Numbered from the stretch's first letter, positions 43,933-55,440 are shown. The stretch is 64,000 nucleotides of DNA from Macrothele yani (GCA_039090855.1 CM077010.1:42240905-42304904); one strand, 5' to 3'. The notes: generated by a model not told the origin, from the sequence alone. Made by a program: numbers and translations.

Positions 43933-44305
43933 CTAAGAAACCATGGTTATCCAATTAAGTATTAAAGCGTATTTTGCTTGTTGGTCAGTTATTTCAAGTG
44001 TCCTGCAAGTGTCAATAATGTAAAGTACAGTAATTTTACGTTGAATGCATTGTACACTAATTTCACAAATTCCACTATTTGTTACTTTTTATGACTAGAC
44101 GCTGTACATTTGCTTGTAAATTCACTTCTGTTACTGGTAATAACATTTTGTAAAATTATTTGAATTCAATATAAAATTTCCTATAAAATGATGTACATAA
44201 TACAGTATGTGCTCCTGACTTTACCATTACCCTGTATAAGTTGACTACAAACATCAAAAATTTGTCTTTCGGTTTATTGGTGCAGGACTTTTGGCCACTA
44301 TTGTA

Positions 44306-44730
44306 GATTCTTTATTTTGTGAATAACATGCTAAAAAATATAAATAAATAAATTTACGCCACTTTGCCTGAACCCTAGAAATGTGCAAATGCACATCTTC
44401 ATGGACGGCCCTTTCTCACCGGAAAAGAACTTTTGAAACCCAACAAACGGTTATATTTTTTTTACATATAGGCGGAGAAATTCTTACTTTTAGCATATAC
44501 TTTATTTTTTCCAGAGAGATGCAAGAAATTATATCAAAAAGGAAATACTATCACACTATGAGTTAAGAATATAGTTAATTTCTATAAAAAATTGTAGGTT
44601 CTGAAGTGCAGTCCGGTAAAAAATTTATTAAAAAAAGTGATCTGTCTGTTGTAGTTGAAAGGGTGTGTCAAAATCTTTTAATACACAACTTTGCACCGTA
44701 ATGGATTCACATCAGAAAAATGTCATCGAT
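44306..44730. other. No gene recognised
   Basis: AT-rich DNA with short meaningless open frames. Confidence 0.3.
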
Positions 44731-44731
44731 A

Positions 44732-45070
44732 ATATTCAAGAAACGCATAAACGTATTAAATCCGTTTATTTTTATGGTGTAATAAGCACAAAGATTCCTA
44801 AGCTTTCATACTCCATTGGGAGGCTTTTTCAAAGCGACGGTAGACATAAAAATGAAGGGAATTGGAACACGTACGGAGCAAAAATGATTCCCCCCCCCCC
44901 CGTTATTTTCCAAAAATCATCTTTGTTCCTTACGTGTTCCAGTTCCCTGCAATTCTATGTCTAGCATTGCCTTGAAAAAGCCTCCCAGTCGAGTACGAAA
45001 GCTTGGCGACTCTTTATGCTTATTATATTACAAAAATAAACGGATTTATATATGCGTTTCTTGAGTATTC
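44732..45070. mobile_element. Foldback element of about 340 bp with a poly-C apex
   Basis: The left arm (from ATATTCAAGAAACGCATAAA) and the right arm (ending ATGCGTTTCTTGAGTATT) are inverted copies of about 150 bp each. They meet at a run of 12 C residues (44889-44900). No gene inside. I did not find a target duplication. Confidence 0.75.
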
Positions 45071-45780
45071 GCAGTCTGGGGTATTTAAAATAACGTAATC
45101 GATAATGAAATGTTAGCGTTAATGTATGGTATTCGGTCCTTTTTAGAAGAAAGCATTTATCAGTATCGTTTAGTTTTCCAAAACATGGTCAATACGTTTT
45201 ATTGAATAATTAAATTACTTCACATCAAGTCTAATGTAAAGCAAATAAATGATCATTGCTGTTTCACACATTGAGTTTAATTCACCAGTTTTTTTTTCAA
45301 TCCAGTAGTCGTTAGGAGCTTTGCGTGAACGTGGCAAAAAATGCCGCTGTTGAGTTGATTGATAAAGGTAATAGTAATGAGCTCGATTCTCACGGTCTGC
45401 TTCCTGTGCACCATTTTTGCAAGGTGTCACTTCGACGCCATCATTAACGTCAAGGAAGTTAATTTATATTTGTCGAAGCTCTTGGTCCCAGCTCTTTGTT
45501 CTAGAGCTCCAAACGGCAGTTGCTAAGGTGAGTTAATGTCTCTCTACAGTCAATTGATAAGTTACGCAGAAACAACCAGTATTTTTCTACCGTTAAAAAC
45601 GTTTTTTAAAGCTTTTACTTCTAATGTGATTTTCATACCTTTATTTCCTTCACTTATACTTCACAAAGACTAGATTACCTATTAGCAGAAGTTAATGATT
45701 TCCCATCGTGAAGAATCGAAAGAATTTGCTCAGACCTCGATTCTGTTTGCGGTTATTAGAGTGAAAGGAGAGTCTGATTA
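45071..45780. other. No gene recognised
   Basis: AT-rich DNA without visible structure. Confidence 0.3.
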
Positions 45781-45781
45781 A

Positions 45782-45985
45782 CCGCCCTTGCGACGCAGTG
45801 GTCTCAGAGCTTGCTTCAGACGATCCTTCCGAGAAGAGGTCCTGGTTAGAATCCCGTGAGACATGAATTTTGTATTTGCCTTACAACATTGGCTCGCTTT
45901 GCCTTCCTGCAAGCAATGACCCTAAATTAGAGACGGACGACTGATTACTGCTCACGGTGGTCGTTAAACCCCCGAATAATAATTA
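45782..45985 (+). repeat. SINE-A copy
   Basis: A box region CGACGCAGTGGTCTCAGAGC, B box region GGTTAGAATCCCGTGAGACA, body words CCCTAAATTAGAGACGGACG and CACGGTGGTCGTTAAACC. The tail is AATAATAATT. Confidence 0.85.
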
Positions 45986-46014
45986 TGAATGAAATACGGG
46001 AATACACCATATGA

Positions 46015-46445
46015 TACAAATTTTGAAGATGACAATCCGTTTTTTGGTGCAAATATGACAAGGATGGTAAGTCAGATAATATCCGAAAACTTGAAAATTT
46101 CTTCGTCCTGGAGCGGGAATCGAAACCGCGTCTTACAGATAGCGCCCGGGTATGCTCACCACTACACCACCCAGAACGACCAAGTCTCAAGTTTCCCATT
46201 AATCGAAACTTGAAACCAAGTCTCAAGTTTCCAATTAAGTTTCCGGTTAATCGGAAACTTAATCGGAAACTTGAGACTTGGTCGTTATGGGTGGTGTAGT
46301 GGTTAGCATGGGCGCTATCTGTAAGACGCGGTTTCGATTCCCGCTCAGGACAAAGAAATTTTCAAGTTTTCGGATACAATCTGACATACCATCCTTGTCA
46401 CACGTACACCAAAAACGGATTGCCATCTTGAAAATAATAATAATA
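46015..46445. repeat. Inverted pair of a tRNA-like repeat (SINE-C)
   Basis: A sequence of about 185 bp occurs on the minus strand (46015-46205) and again on the plus strand (46262-46445), heads facing each other. Each has a tRNA-like head (GTGGTGTAGTGGTTAGCAT as A box, GGTTTCGATTCCCG as B box) and a shared 3' part (AAATTTTCAAGTTTTCGG, AAAACGGATTGCCATCTTG). The centre (46190-46285) is itself full of inverted GGAAACTT words. Confidence 0.8.
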
Positions 46446-46449
46446 GTAA

Positions 46450-47070
46450 TAATGAAAGTCAGATCATTTGGTATTTTAGAACATTTTTGCAGTCTTTTGG
46501 GGATATTTTGTACATGGATGTGGCGAAAGGAAATTTTTGTATATTTCAATACATTTTTTAGAACAATGGAAAAACATCGATTTGAAAACTTATTCAATCA
46601 GTTGTAGCTTAGATGAGGAAACTGGATTTAAATTTATTTATACAGAGTCATTTTCTGATAGCAACCCGAGTTGCCTTTCTGCATTTATTTCTCCGAACCT
46701 TTGTTACGTTCGCTCGTGAAACGCGTTTTCTTCGAATTTCTTATAACTGCAAAAGCGTTTTTAACGAAAAGAAGCAATAACATTTTTTGTACTTCAATCA
46801 GTCAATCTTTCTCCAACTTCAGTTTCGGCTTGAGACCCTGTGCAGATGGCGGTTTTCTATTGTTGAATTTGTGCTGCTTCAATCAGTTGGCGAAAGATGT
46901 TGAATCCAGATGATTTGATTGTTTTAACGTTGGAATGTATTTGGTGCATAGTGTATCACGCTCCCACTTTCTTCCCACTTTGCCAGTAAGGGTGAATCTG
47001 ACAATGTCTTAGGAGTCATTCTGATTACGTGTCCAAATCTTGTGGCTTTTTTTGTTCCAAATTTTCTCCA
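46450..47070. other. No gene recognised
   Basis: Short open frames without motifs. Confidence 0.3.
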
Positions 47071-47077
47071 TGATGGG

Positions 47078-47555
47078 TTTTAAAATGTGCATTTCTGATA
47101 TGACCAGGTTAACAGATTGTCCATTTGTCCATAATGGTCTTTAAAACGTGCTTTTCTGATATGATCATGTCAAAAGATAGCTCACAATGGTTTTAAAATG
47201 CGCATTTCTGTTATGATCATGTCAATAGATTCCCAAAATGGCCTTTAAAATGTGCATTTCTGATATTATCATGGCAATAGATTGCGCATAATGGTCTTTA
47301 AAAATGTGCATTTCCGATATGATCATGTCAATAGATTGCCCATAATGGACTTTAAATTGTATATTTTTGATATGATTATGACAATAGATTGTCCATTATT
47401 GTCTTTAAAATGTGCATTTCTGATATGATCATGTCAATAGATTGTCCATAATCAATTATCTTTAAAATGCGCAATTCTTATATAATCAGGTCAATAGATT
47501 GTACAAATAGTCTTTGAAATGTGCATTTCTCATATGACTAAGTCAATAGTCTCCT
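47078..47555. repeat. Tandem array of about 53-58-bp units, about nine copies
   Basis: Unit AGATTGCCCATAATGGTC, TTTAAAATGTGCATTTC, TGATATGATCATGTCAAT, with moderate divergence and small indels. Confidence 0.9.
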
Positions 47556-47559
47556 GCTT

Positions 47560-48545
47560 AGTCCATTATCTGCTTATTTTACGTAAATACCACATTTCAA
47601 ATGCCAGTAATCTGTCTCTCACTATTTTGGATGGTCCGTGTTTCTAAACCATAGATTATACAGTTGGAATTTCAATGGAATAATAACATTCAAGTTGCTT
47701 AGAAATTTTATTGTTTTGTCAATTTTTTTTCAGGCTGTTCATGGGTGTCCAAATCAATTCTGGTTTTTAAAACTATAAAACTCCACTAAAACCACACGTA
47801 CTTTACAGGGGAACACCTCATAAATTCCCTCATGAACAAAAATTCTGTTCGAACGTGGAAGAAAGAGAACTATTGAAATATGCATTGTAAAACGAATTCA
47901 GTCATGCAAAAATTTAAAAAAAAATTAACGTTGAATGACTTTTAAAATACAGCTCATGATTGAAGGCAGCATCAAACTACCCTCAAAACGGGGTGTTGTC
48001 ACAGAAAATTATTTTCTTTTGAAAAATCTTGGTTTTGAGAAAATGAAAAGAACTGAATCTCTTGAAGATCCAATTTTCAGATAAATCACTACGGATATCG
48101 TTCTGAAAGTTGAACTGTGACATAAAGCAATTTTTCAACGCAATTAATCTTTATATTTATTTGGTCGCTGATCGCCTACTGCAAATATTGTATAATAATT
48201 ATTTAGGTCTAATAAAATTTTATAATAATATTTTATAAGTCTACCTAATATTCTGACCGATGAACCACCATTCTGACGCAAGAATACTATTGGTAAATTG
48301 TTCTTCTTTTTAGATATGTGGGCCGTCCAAATGAACCACAAACAGGGGTATACAAGCGGAGCTACAGCATCAGCCGAAGCGATGGTGGCGCTGCAATAAC
48401 CACACATGATAGAGGAATGCAGCGTGCGAAGTATTTAGTTCGTGCGATGCGTGGAATGTGAGTAATATGAAATAAACGTAAACGACCTATCTCATGGATA
48501 CCTCTAAGCGGGCACAGCGAGACATGATCCAAGTTTCGACAAACA
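47560..48545. other. No gene recognised
   Basis: AT-rich DNA. The right end may contain the eroded 5' side of the following mariner fragment. Confidence 0.3.
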
Positions 48546-48549
48546 GATA

Positions 48550-48850
48550 AGCAGATTGATAGGATTCTTACGACGCAAGCAGGTGGGTTACGAGAATGCT
48601 TTACTTGCACGCAGTACCGTCTTGAAATTCTGCAAAAATTGCAGGTTGGACGTGAAAGCACTATGGAGCAGCCAAGACCTGGCCACGATCACGTCGACAG
48701 CACACAGGACACAATCACACCAGTAGACAAACTGGTGAAATTTAACCCCAGAATAACAGTCAGCAGCTGCAATAGACCTCACCAGGAGCTTCATTGACAC
48801 ACTTCTGTACCAAGAACTGGGGTATTCGAACGTGTGCGCGTAGTGGATTC
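48550..48850 (+). pseudogene. Mariner transposase N-terminal fragment
   Basis: The plus strand reads LQKLQVGRESTMEQPRPGHD, ITPVDKLVKFNPRITVSS and, in another frame, LYQELGYSNVCAR. This is the mariner helix-turn-helix linker (RPG, V..LV..NPRIT) and the LGY..VCAR motif. The catalytic half is absent. Confidence 0.75.
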
Positions 48851-48956
48851 GAAAGTACCTGATTGAAGATCCATAAACTTCTCGTTCGATGGGACACCTG
48901 CCTAAATGTTAGGTGTGTCGATTTCTAGCACTATCAGCACCCGTATGTTACGTATA

Positions 48957-50151
48957 CGGTCGTATAAGAAAAATAAGACCACCTACCTAATAATGGGATT
49001 AACCGCCCATGGCCCGGATGAGAGCAACGGGACGGCGTGACATGGACGCAATGAGGCCCAGGAAGGTTGTCCGAGGCACACGTGCCCATTCTGATTGCAG
49101 CAGAGTACGAAGGTTCCGGAGATGACGTGGTTGTGGGTCTGCACGTCGAACGTGTAGATCCAAATAGTCACACAACGGCTCTATGAGATTGAGGTCGGGC
49201 GATTTCGCCGGCCAAGGTAGAAGGAGACATCGCTGCCGTGATCTTGGGATCAGTCACGCACCACTTAGCGACACGGCAGGTCGCATTGTCTTGTTGATAG
49301 ACACCGTCACCAACAGGGTAAACGCTTAACATAAAGGGATGCATGTGCTCAGCGAGGATGGACAGGTAGTCTTTGGCGTTCTGGAACTCATCCAGTGGTA
49401 CTGTACTAGCAGTACCAGGTCATAACAGGAAAACATCTTCCAGACATGCACACTACCACCGCCGGCCTGTACTTGCCCAAAAATCATGTCTGGGTATTGG
49501 TTCTCGTGTGTCTGACGCCGTATCCCCCACCACCCATCATTTCTGTGGAGTAGAAACCTCGATTCGTGGCAACCTTTTCCCACTCTTCCACTGTCCAATG
49601 ACGGTAGTACCATGCGAACTGCAGGCATCGTTGCCAATGGAACAGGGCAACATGGGTGCCTTAAGGTAATGTCAACTCCGGAGATTCATGCGTAAAAGGG
49701 TTCGCTTTACTGCTATCGGGGACACGTACCTGGGTGCTCCAGCGTTTATTTGCGTGATTGATTGCCTTTACCAGACGACGGAGACTGCGTTCTCCTCTGG
49801 GGTCGATGTCTTTTGGGTAGGGCTCCGCAGTTATGACGTCATGAGGTACTCGGTATACCAGCGGTCCATTCTTGGCATACCATTACTACAGCACCTCGCG
49901 AACAGCCCACGAAGTCTGCTGTTTCTGAGATGCTTCCACCCTTTGGCGTGGTTGCTGATGATCATTCCTTTTTGAACTTCCGTCAAATCACTACCTCTGC
50001 CAATTGTGCTCACGTGACGCACTATGGCTCATCTGGCTTGGCCGGCCGTTTATATCTCCCTGTGGTCGACCTTTTCACGTGCACTCTGTGACTGGCCGGG
50101 GCGGATAAGCTGTGATACCGAGGATAGTCATATATTATTCTGGTACGACTG
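48957..50151 (-). mobile_element. Tc1-like transposon, third subfamily, second copy
   Basis: Left end CGGTCGTATAAGAAAAATAA and complement of right end CAGTCGTACCAGAATAATAT, flanked by TA (48955-48956, 50152-50153). The minus strand has RGSDLTEVQKGMIISNHAKG (near 49990), FARYYRHW-type words, QAGGGSVHVWKMFSCYD (near 49450) and the tail near 49000-49200. The first acid block reads HESRFLLH, so that aspartate is lost through a small deletion. Many frame changes. Confidence 0.85.
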
Positions 50152-50154
50152 TAT

Positions 50155-51330
50155 TTAACTGTGTACATATTCTTATGCTGTAATAAAGTACATTTACCTC
50201 CAACAGCTAGTCTGCATGATTTGGACGACTCTTTTAAGTATTGGTGAGACATGGATTTCGAATTACCTCTGCGAGAGAAACTCTTTGTGCTGGTCTTTCG
50301 ATAAAGGCCTGGGGAAGATGAATAATCACAAGAGTAGGGCATGCCACTGATTCTGAGCTCCAAGTCCAACGACCTACGTCTAACTGTAGTCAGCTTTAGA
50401 ATAAGTAATTTAAGAGAATGTACTTGGTCCTCTGGCACTTTTCTCAGAAAAGTACAGGTAATTTTGATTTGTCACTTCAGAGCAAACGTCCAACATATAA
50501 ACCTGAGTGTAAAACGCATCCTGTTCCTATTTATACGTCCAACATATAAATGGGATCAGGATGCGTTTCACCCGAGTTCGACTCTAGAGCCATAACTTTC
50601 CGCTTCAACTACACAAATTGAGCCTGAACAGCAAGAACAGATGAACATAGATGCCATCGATCCAAATTTTCAAATATTCACACCGAGCATGAAATACCAA
50701 CGTATATCGCCAGTCTTCACAACTTCGCTGGATAATGAATGTATTACGTCTCAAACCTTTAAAAGACCGCCGATTCATTCTGAATCTATAGACAAGAACA
50801 AGAGCAACAACAAGAAGAGTACAATAGGCCCGAGACGTATCGCCAAATTTATAACAAGGCAACTAAGGAGTTTGAAAAATTGCTTCTGAAGAACGATTTC
50901 TTCAGAAACAATTTTAGCAGTAACTACTGACAACGATTATACTACGCCTTCTACTAACATTAATTTATAATAATCAGCATAAGCTGCTATGAATTGTATA
51001 TAGTATAAGTTGCTTTTAAGAAAATAAAATAAAACATTTCTTTCGTTTTATTTCTTAAAAATTTCATATCTGAAAAAAATCAAAGTGTCACAGTAGCGAC
51101 TGTGCCGCAACTTACAAAGTAGAGCTACATCAATTGTCCTTCGCTGAACACTTTAAGGACGTAGAACTAGAGAGATAGTGCCATGAAATAGTGACAGCTG
51201 GCGTAGTTCAACTTTGTAGGTTGCAGTACAGGTGCTACTGTGTACCTTTGATTTTTTCAATAATTATTTTCGTTTTCTAAACAGCTTTGAATTTTTTTTT
51301 TTTTTTTTGGTGTAAGTGATTCAAAAGACA
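50155..51330. other. No gene recognised
   Basis: Open frames (for example 50641-50889) have no known motif. The words GTCCAACATATAAA occur twice near 50487 and 50536 as a short direct repeat. Confidence 0.3.
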
Positions 51331-51334
51331 TTCT

Positions 51335-51520
51335 CATCACACCTGACAATTGCCACAAGGGTGGCAATTTCTTATGGGGCGAGGCTTAGAATCCAGGATC
51401 AGGCATGGAAGGTGCGTTTGTCTTAGGGCACTGGCAGTTTCTGCCCTCCCAACAGCCAGTGACTTTAAATTGGAGATGGGCGAATTCTTATAGCTCTTAA
51501 AGTAGCTCAATCCCTGGAAG
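51335..51520 (+). repeat. SINE-A copy, degraded
   Basis: Body words GGATCAGGCATGGAAGGTGC, GTTTGTCTTAGGGCACTGGC, CCAGTGACTTTAAATTGGAG and ATGGGCGAATTCTTATAGC follow the family order. The A box region is lost. Confidence 0.65.
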
Positions 51521-51642
51521 AAAGAATTCCAAAAACTACCCTCGAATTCATTCGGTGTCATCTTTCTTGTTACTGATATTTTGTTAGATTATTCTCATGT
51601 ATTAATATTTTATTGCCTCCCTTTTTCTTAGTTTCCCTTTTT

Positions 51643-53091
51643 TACGCTTTCCAACCGCAGATTGAAAAAGCGTATATGCTCCAGCTCTGTCTGTCTGCCT
51701 ATCTGCACGATAACTCGCACAAAAATGATTCTATTTCGATGAAAGTTTAGTAAGTGATCGGGGACAACCTAGGGACGAAATGGGGTTAAAGGTCAGGACA
51801 TAGGAGCAGGATCCATTCTATCACCCTTATGCGTCATAACTTGACTAAAAATGTTTCTATTACGACAAACCTTTAGTCTGTTGTTTCGGAAGTATCCTAA
51901 ACGAATTCTGTTTAATATGGGCACAGGAGCGAGATTTCTTCCACAGCCATTATCCTCATAACTTGAGTAATAACTTGAGTAATGGTTTCTGGTATGTTGG
52001 AAAGCGTATCGTGATCAATGCATTGCATGATTTTACTAATTTACGCTTTCCAGCCGCAGGTTGAAGAAGCGTATAGGCTCCAGCTTTTTCCGTCTATCTG
52101 TCTATCGTGTCTGTCTGTCCGTCCGCACGATAACCCGCGTAAAAGTAGTTCGATTTCAATGACATTTTAGTATGTGGTAGGGGACCACCTGGGGACGAAC
52201 CCTGTGGAAAATGGGTGAAGTGGGGTCAAAGGTCAGGACGTAAGAGCGGGATGCATTCCGTTGCCCTTATGCGTCATAACTTGCGTAAAAATGGTTCGAT
52301 GTCGATGAAATTTTAGTATGTGGTAGGAGACCATCAGGGGACGAAACCTATTGAAAATGGACGAAATGGGGTCAAAGATCAGGACATAGGAGCAGGATCC
52401 ATTCCATCACCCATATGCGTCATAGCTCGACTAAAAATGATTCGATTGCGACAAAACTTTATCATGTTGTTCCGGAAGTACACTGAACTAGTTCTGTTTA
52501 ATATCGTCGAAATCGGGTCAAAGTTCAGGGCACAGAAGCTATATTTATTCCACAGCCATTATCCTCATAACTTGAGTAATGGTTTCTGGTATGTTGGAAA
52601 GCGTATCGTTATCAATGCATTGCATGATTTTACTAATTTACGCTTTCTAGCCGTAGGTTGAAGAAGCGTATATGCTCCAGCTTTGTCCGTCTATCTCTCT
52701 GTCTTATCTGTCTGTCCGTCCGCACGATAACTCGCGTAAAAATAGTTCGATTTCGATGAAATTTGAATATGTGGTAGAGAACAACCAGGGGACGAATCCT
52801 ATTGAAAATGGACGAAATAGGGTCAAAGATCAGGACATAGGAGCAGGATCCATTCCATCACCCATATGCGTCATAGCTTGACTAAAAATGATTCGATTGC
52901 GACAAAACTTTATCACGTTGTTCCGGAAGTACACTGAACTAGTTCTGTTTAATATCATCGAAATCGGGTCAAAGGTCAGGGCACAGAAGCGATATTTTTT
53001 CCACAGCCATTATCCTCATAACTTGAGTAATGATTTCTGGTATGTTGGAAAGCGTATTATAAGCAATACATTGCATGATTTTACTAACTTG
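51643..53091 (+). repeat. Family R, three head-to-tail copies
   Basis: Units begin at 51643, 52042 and 52639 with the hairpin TACGCTTTCCAACCGCAG... and end with GCATGATTTTACTAAYTT, giving lengths of about 399, 597 and 453 bp. The middle unit has one extra 146-bp subrepeat. Each unit carries a GTCT/GTCC microsatellite, one or two subrepeats with GGGGTCAAAGGTCAGG-like words, and a common 3' part ending with GGAAAGCGTAT, the inverse of its own 5' tip. Open frames shared by the units are not protein genes. Confidence 0.85.
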
Positions 53092-53094
53092 TTT

Positions 53095-54210
53095 TTTGTA
53101 CAACTCATATTTCTTATAAATCTCACAGAATGAAATATTTTCTTTTTAATTCTTAAGTAACTGCGTAGAAGCCTGAAAACGTTTTGAATTTAAAATTTCT
53201 CATAATTTTGTGCAATTGCATTATTATCTCGAACAGTCCTGTAGATTATTCGGCTTTAAGAACTGCCAACGAAATTCGTATATGCGTGAAGAAGCCTGTA
53301 TTACGTAAGAAAGAATGCTTGGATATTTTCTACGTTTTTTTATGAGAAAAAGAAAAGTGATAAAGAAACGTCACTTCCCTTTTTCTGCTGATAAACATCC
53401 TTGGTTTTTTCGTTGTTACCCAGTTAATCACAAGCTCACACGAAAGTAACCAAGCGGCTACCTACAGATGTGAAGGGGCCAAATTTAAAACTGCGCAGCA
53501 GAAAATATTTGGCGATATCGCTGAAAAAAAGGAACACATACAGAAAGAACATGGACTTGGAAATTTTATCTCGTTCCCGAATATCCAGACACCACAACGA
53601 AGCAGGGAAAAAAAACTACAACATAAAAATAAAAATGAAACCACTGCAAAGCAACTGAATTGGAAAGTCTCTTTATGCAATAACATACTCTCCTAGATTT
53701 ATTCACGGATGGTGTTACCATGGTTACCATCAACTCCAGGTTGCCTCAACATTCTCTATTTCTCTTTCTTTTTGGACGTCGTTTGGCACCTCCAATCCCA
53801 TTCCATTTCAGTCACACATCCCCCTCTTACTTCACCTTAATGTGGAACAAGCCCCAACGTTAATATTCAGTTTTTGTGCGCTTGTGTTTTGCAGCTGAAA
53901 GCAAAACTTGTCGTGCGAACTTTACGTCAAACGCCAAGCTGGTTCTTCTGCTCTTGAAGGATCTCCTATCCTCTTGGGAAGCAGGTTTCACAAATCACTC
54001 TGATTCACCGTATGCTGCAATGACCAAATCAGATCGTGTCCGAATAAATTACTTGGCAACGAAGAGGAAAAACGCGGGGGAGAAAAAGGAATGTCAGTTT
54101 GCACGTGCGCAGAAACAAAAATGGAAGTTTAAAAGTATATCTGAATCATGCCGAACCGAATTTAATATTAGCACTACATCTTATAATTGCGCAATGTAAA
54201 ATTTAATTTT
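53095..54210. other. No gene recognised
   Basis: A 107-residue plus frame (53876-54199) is lysine-rich without a known domain. I cannot support it as a gene. Confidence 0.3.
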
Positions 54211-54775
54211 TAAGGCAGTGTTTCTCTGCCTTTTTGTATTTGTGGCCCACCCCTTTTCCATATCAATTTTCATTGCGTCCCTTTCCAAACCTTTTACCGC
54301 GATGCTGCCAAACCTCCACACTTGCTACTTGGGTTAGTTAGTTATTACTATCTGAACAGTGTAATTGTAGTGTAATTTTTGCATTACACAACTTGTTTAG
54401 TACTGATATGTTTAAAATGCCTATTGTATGCATAGATCGTCATCCTCGTCGTTAAATATGCATCGTTGCAAATTTCTGAGAGTCATCACACGTCTACCGT
54501 ATCGTGAATTCTTGCAAATCCAACTAAGCAACGTTTGACGAGAGCTCAGTGTGAGCGTAAATTTATGGCCTCCGAGTATTGGGAGAAGTAAACTTCCAGA
54601 CACACAGTATCTTGAGAAGATTTTTACAGTTTTTGTACCGTTTTTTGTTGTAAACCATAACTAAGTTGAGTATTTTATTTACTAAACAGGCTTACTTACA
54701 AACGCGATCGAATCCGCATTTCTTACCGTTTATAACAACCACGTTTCCCAGCAAAAACACAAGTGGTGGAAAACT

Positions 54776-54850
54776 GCTGGCCACCAGCTGGCATTGATGG
54801 GTCACTGCTGGCCACCAGTTGGCATTGATGGGTCACTGCTGGCTGAAATC
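54776..54850. repeat. 31-bp tandem repeat, about 2.4 copies
   Basis: CTGCTGGCCACCAGCTGGC / ATTGATGGGTCA repeats directly. Related words and the palindrome GGGCCACTAGTGGCCC follow in the next 150 bp, and similar GCTGC/GGCCACTTGTGGCAG words recur near 56290-56450. Confidence 0.8.
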
Positions 54851-55205
54851 TGCCGCTCACGGCCCGGTAGCGGTCCGCTGGTGGCAGCAAAATCAATTGG
54901 CAGCCATTGAAGGCCCTGCAGCATCGCCGTGAATTGCAGGCCTTCAAGCAAGGGCCACTAGTGGCCCGTAGCTGGCAACCGATGCAACCGCAAAACCAGG
55001 TGGAAGCAACGGGACTGCGCACGCGCAGAAACAGCACGTGCTGCTGTCTCTCGTGATAGCAGCTAGTTGAAGACGACGCTATCGCCATCGTGACCGTGTT
55101 ATTTTTGTGGATGTTACGAAAAAAACATATGAAGAGAGGCAAATTAATTTCCTATAATGAAAAGCCACGTCGACGAAAATAACAGATTAAGCTATGAAAT
55201 ACTAG

Positions 55206-55428
55206 ATTTTTTTTTGATTGGGGGTTTAACGACAACCGTGAGCAACTCAATGAGCTATAAGCAGTCGCCCGTCCCTCATTCAGGGTCACTCCTTCCAGGG
55301 AAGGGAGAGAGCCAGTGCCGTAAGACAAACACAACATCCATGCCTGATCGGGATTCGAACCCGGACCCCTTGCGGACGAATGATCAGAAGCCAGCGCCTT
55401 AGACCACTGCGCCACCGGGGCGGTCAAA
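55206..55428 (-). repeat. SINE-A copy with target duplication
   Basis: A well-preserved minus-strand copy: poly-T, GGTTTAACGACAACCGTGAG, B box complement GGGATTCGAACCC, head complement GCGCCACCGGGGCGG. Direct repeats AAATACTAGATT flank it (55197-55208 and 55429-55440). Confidence 0.95.
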
Positions 55429-55440
55429 AAATACTAGATT

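Larger units (their letters stand above)
41526..44303. mobile_element. Tc1-type MITE with long inverted arms, enlarged by nested insertions
   Basis: Tips CAACCGTAGCCAAAAATCCT (41526) and, as complement, CAATAGTGGCCAAAAGTCCT (44303) are flanked by TA (41524-41525, 44304-44305). The arms are long: 41526-41665 pairs with about 44165-44303, and 43318-43510 pairs with about 43955-44165. The left arm is broken by a Tc1 element (41679-42892) plus about 425 bp of unassigned DNA (42895-43317). The loop contains SINE-B copy 2. The original element was probably about 0.8 kb. Confidence 0.8.

Noticed and set aside
53876..54199. 107-residue open frame, lysine-rich
   Set aside because: No recognisable domain. 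A frame of this length is expected by chance in 64 kb.
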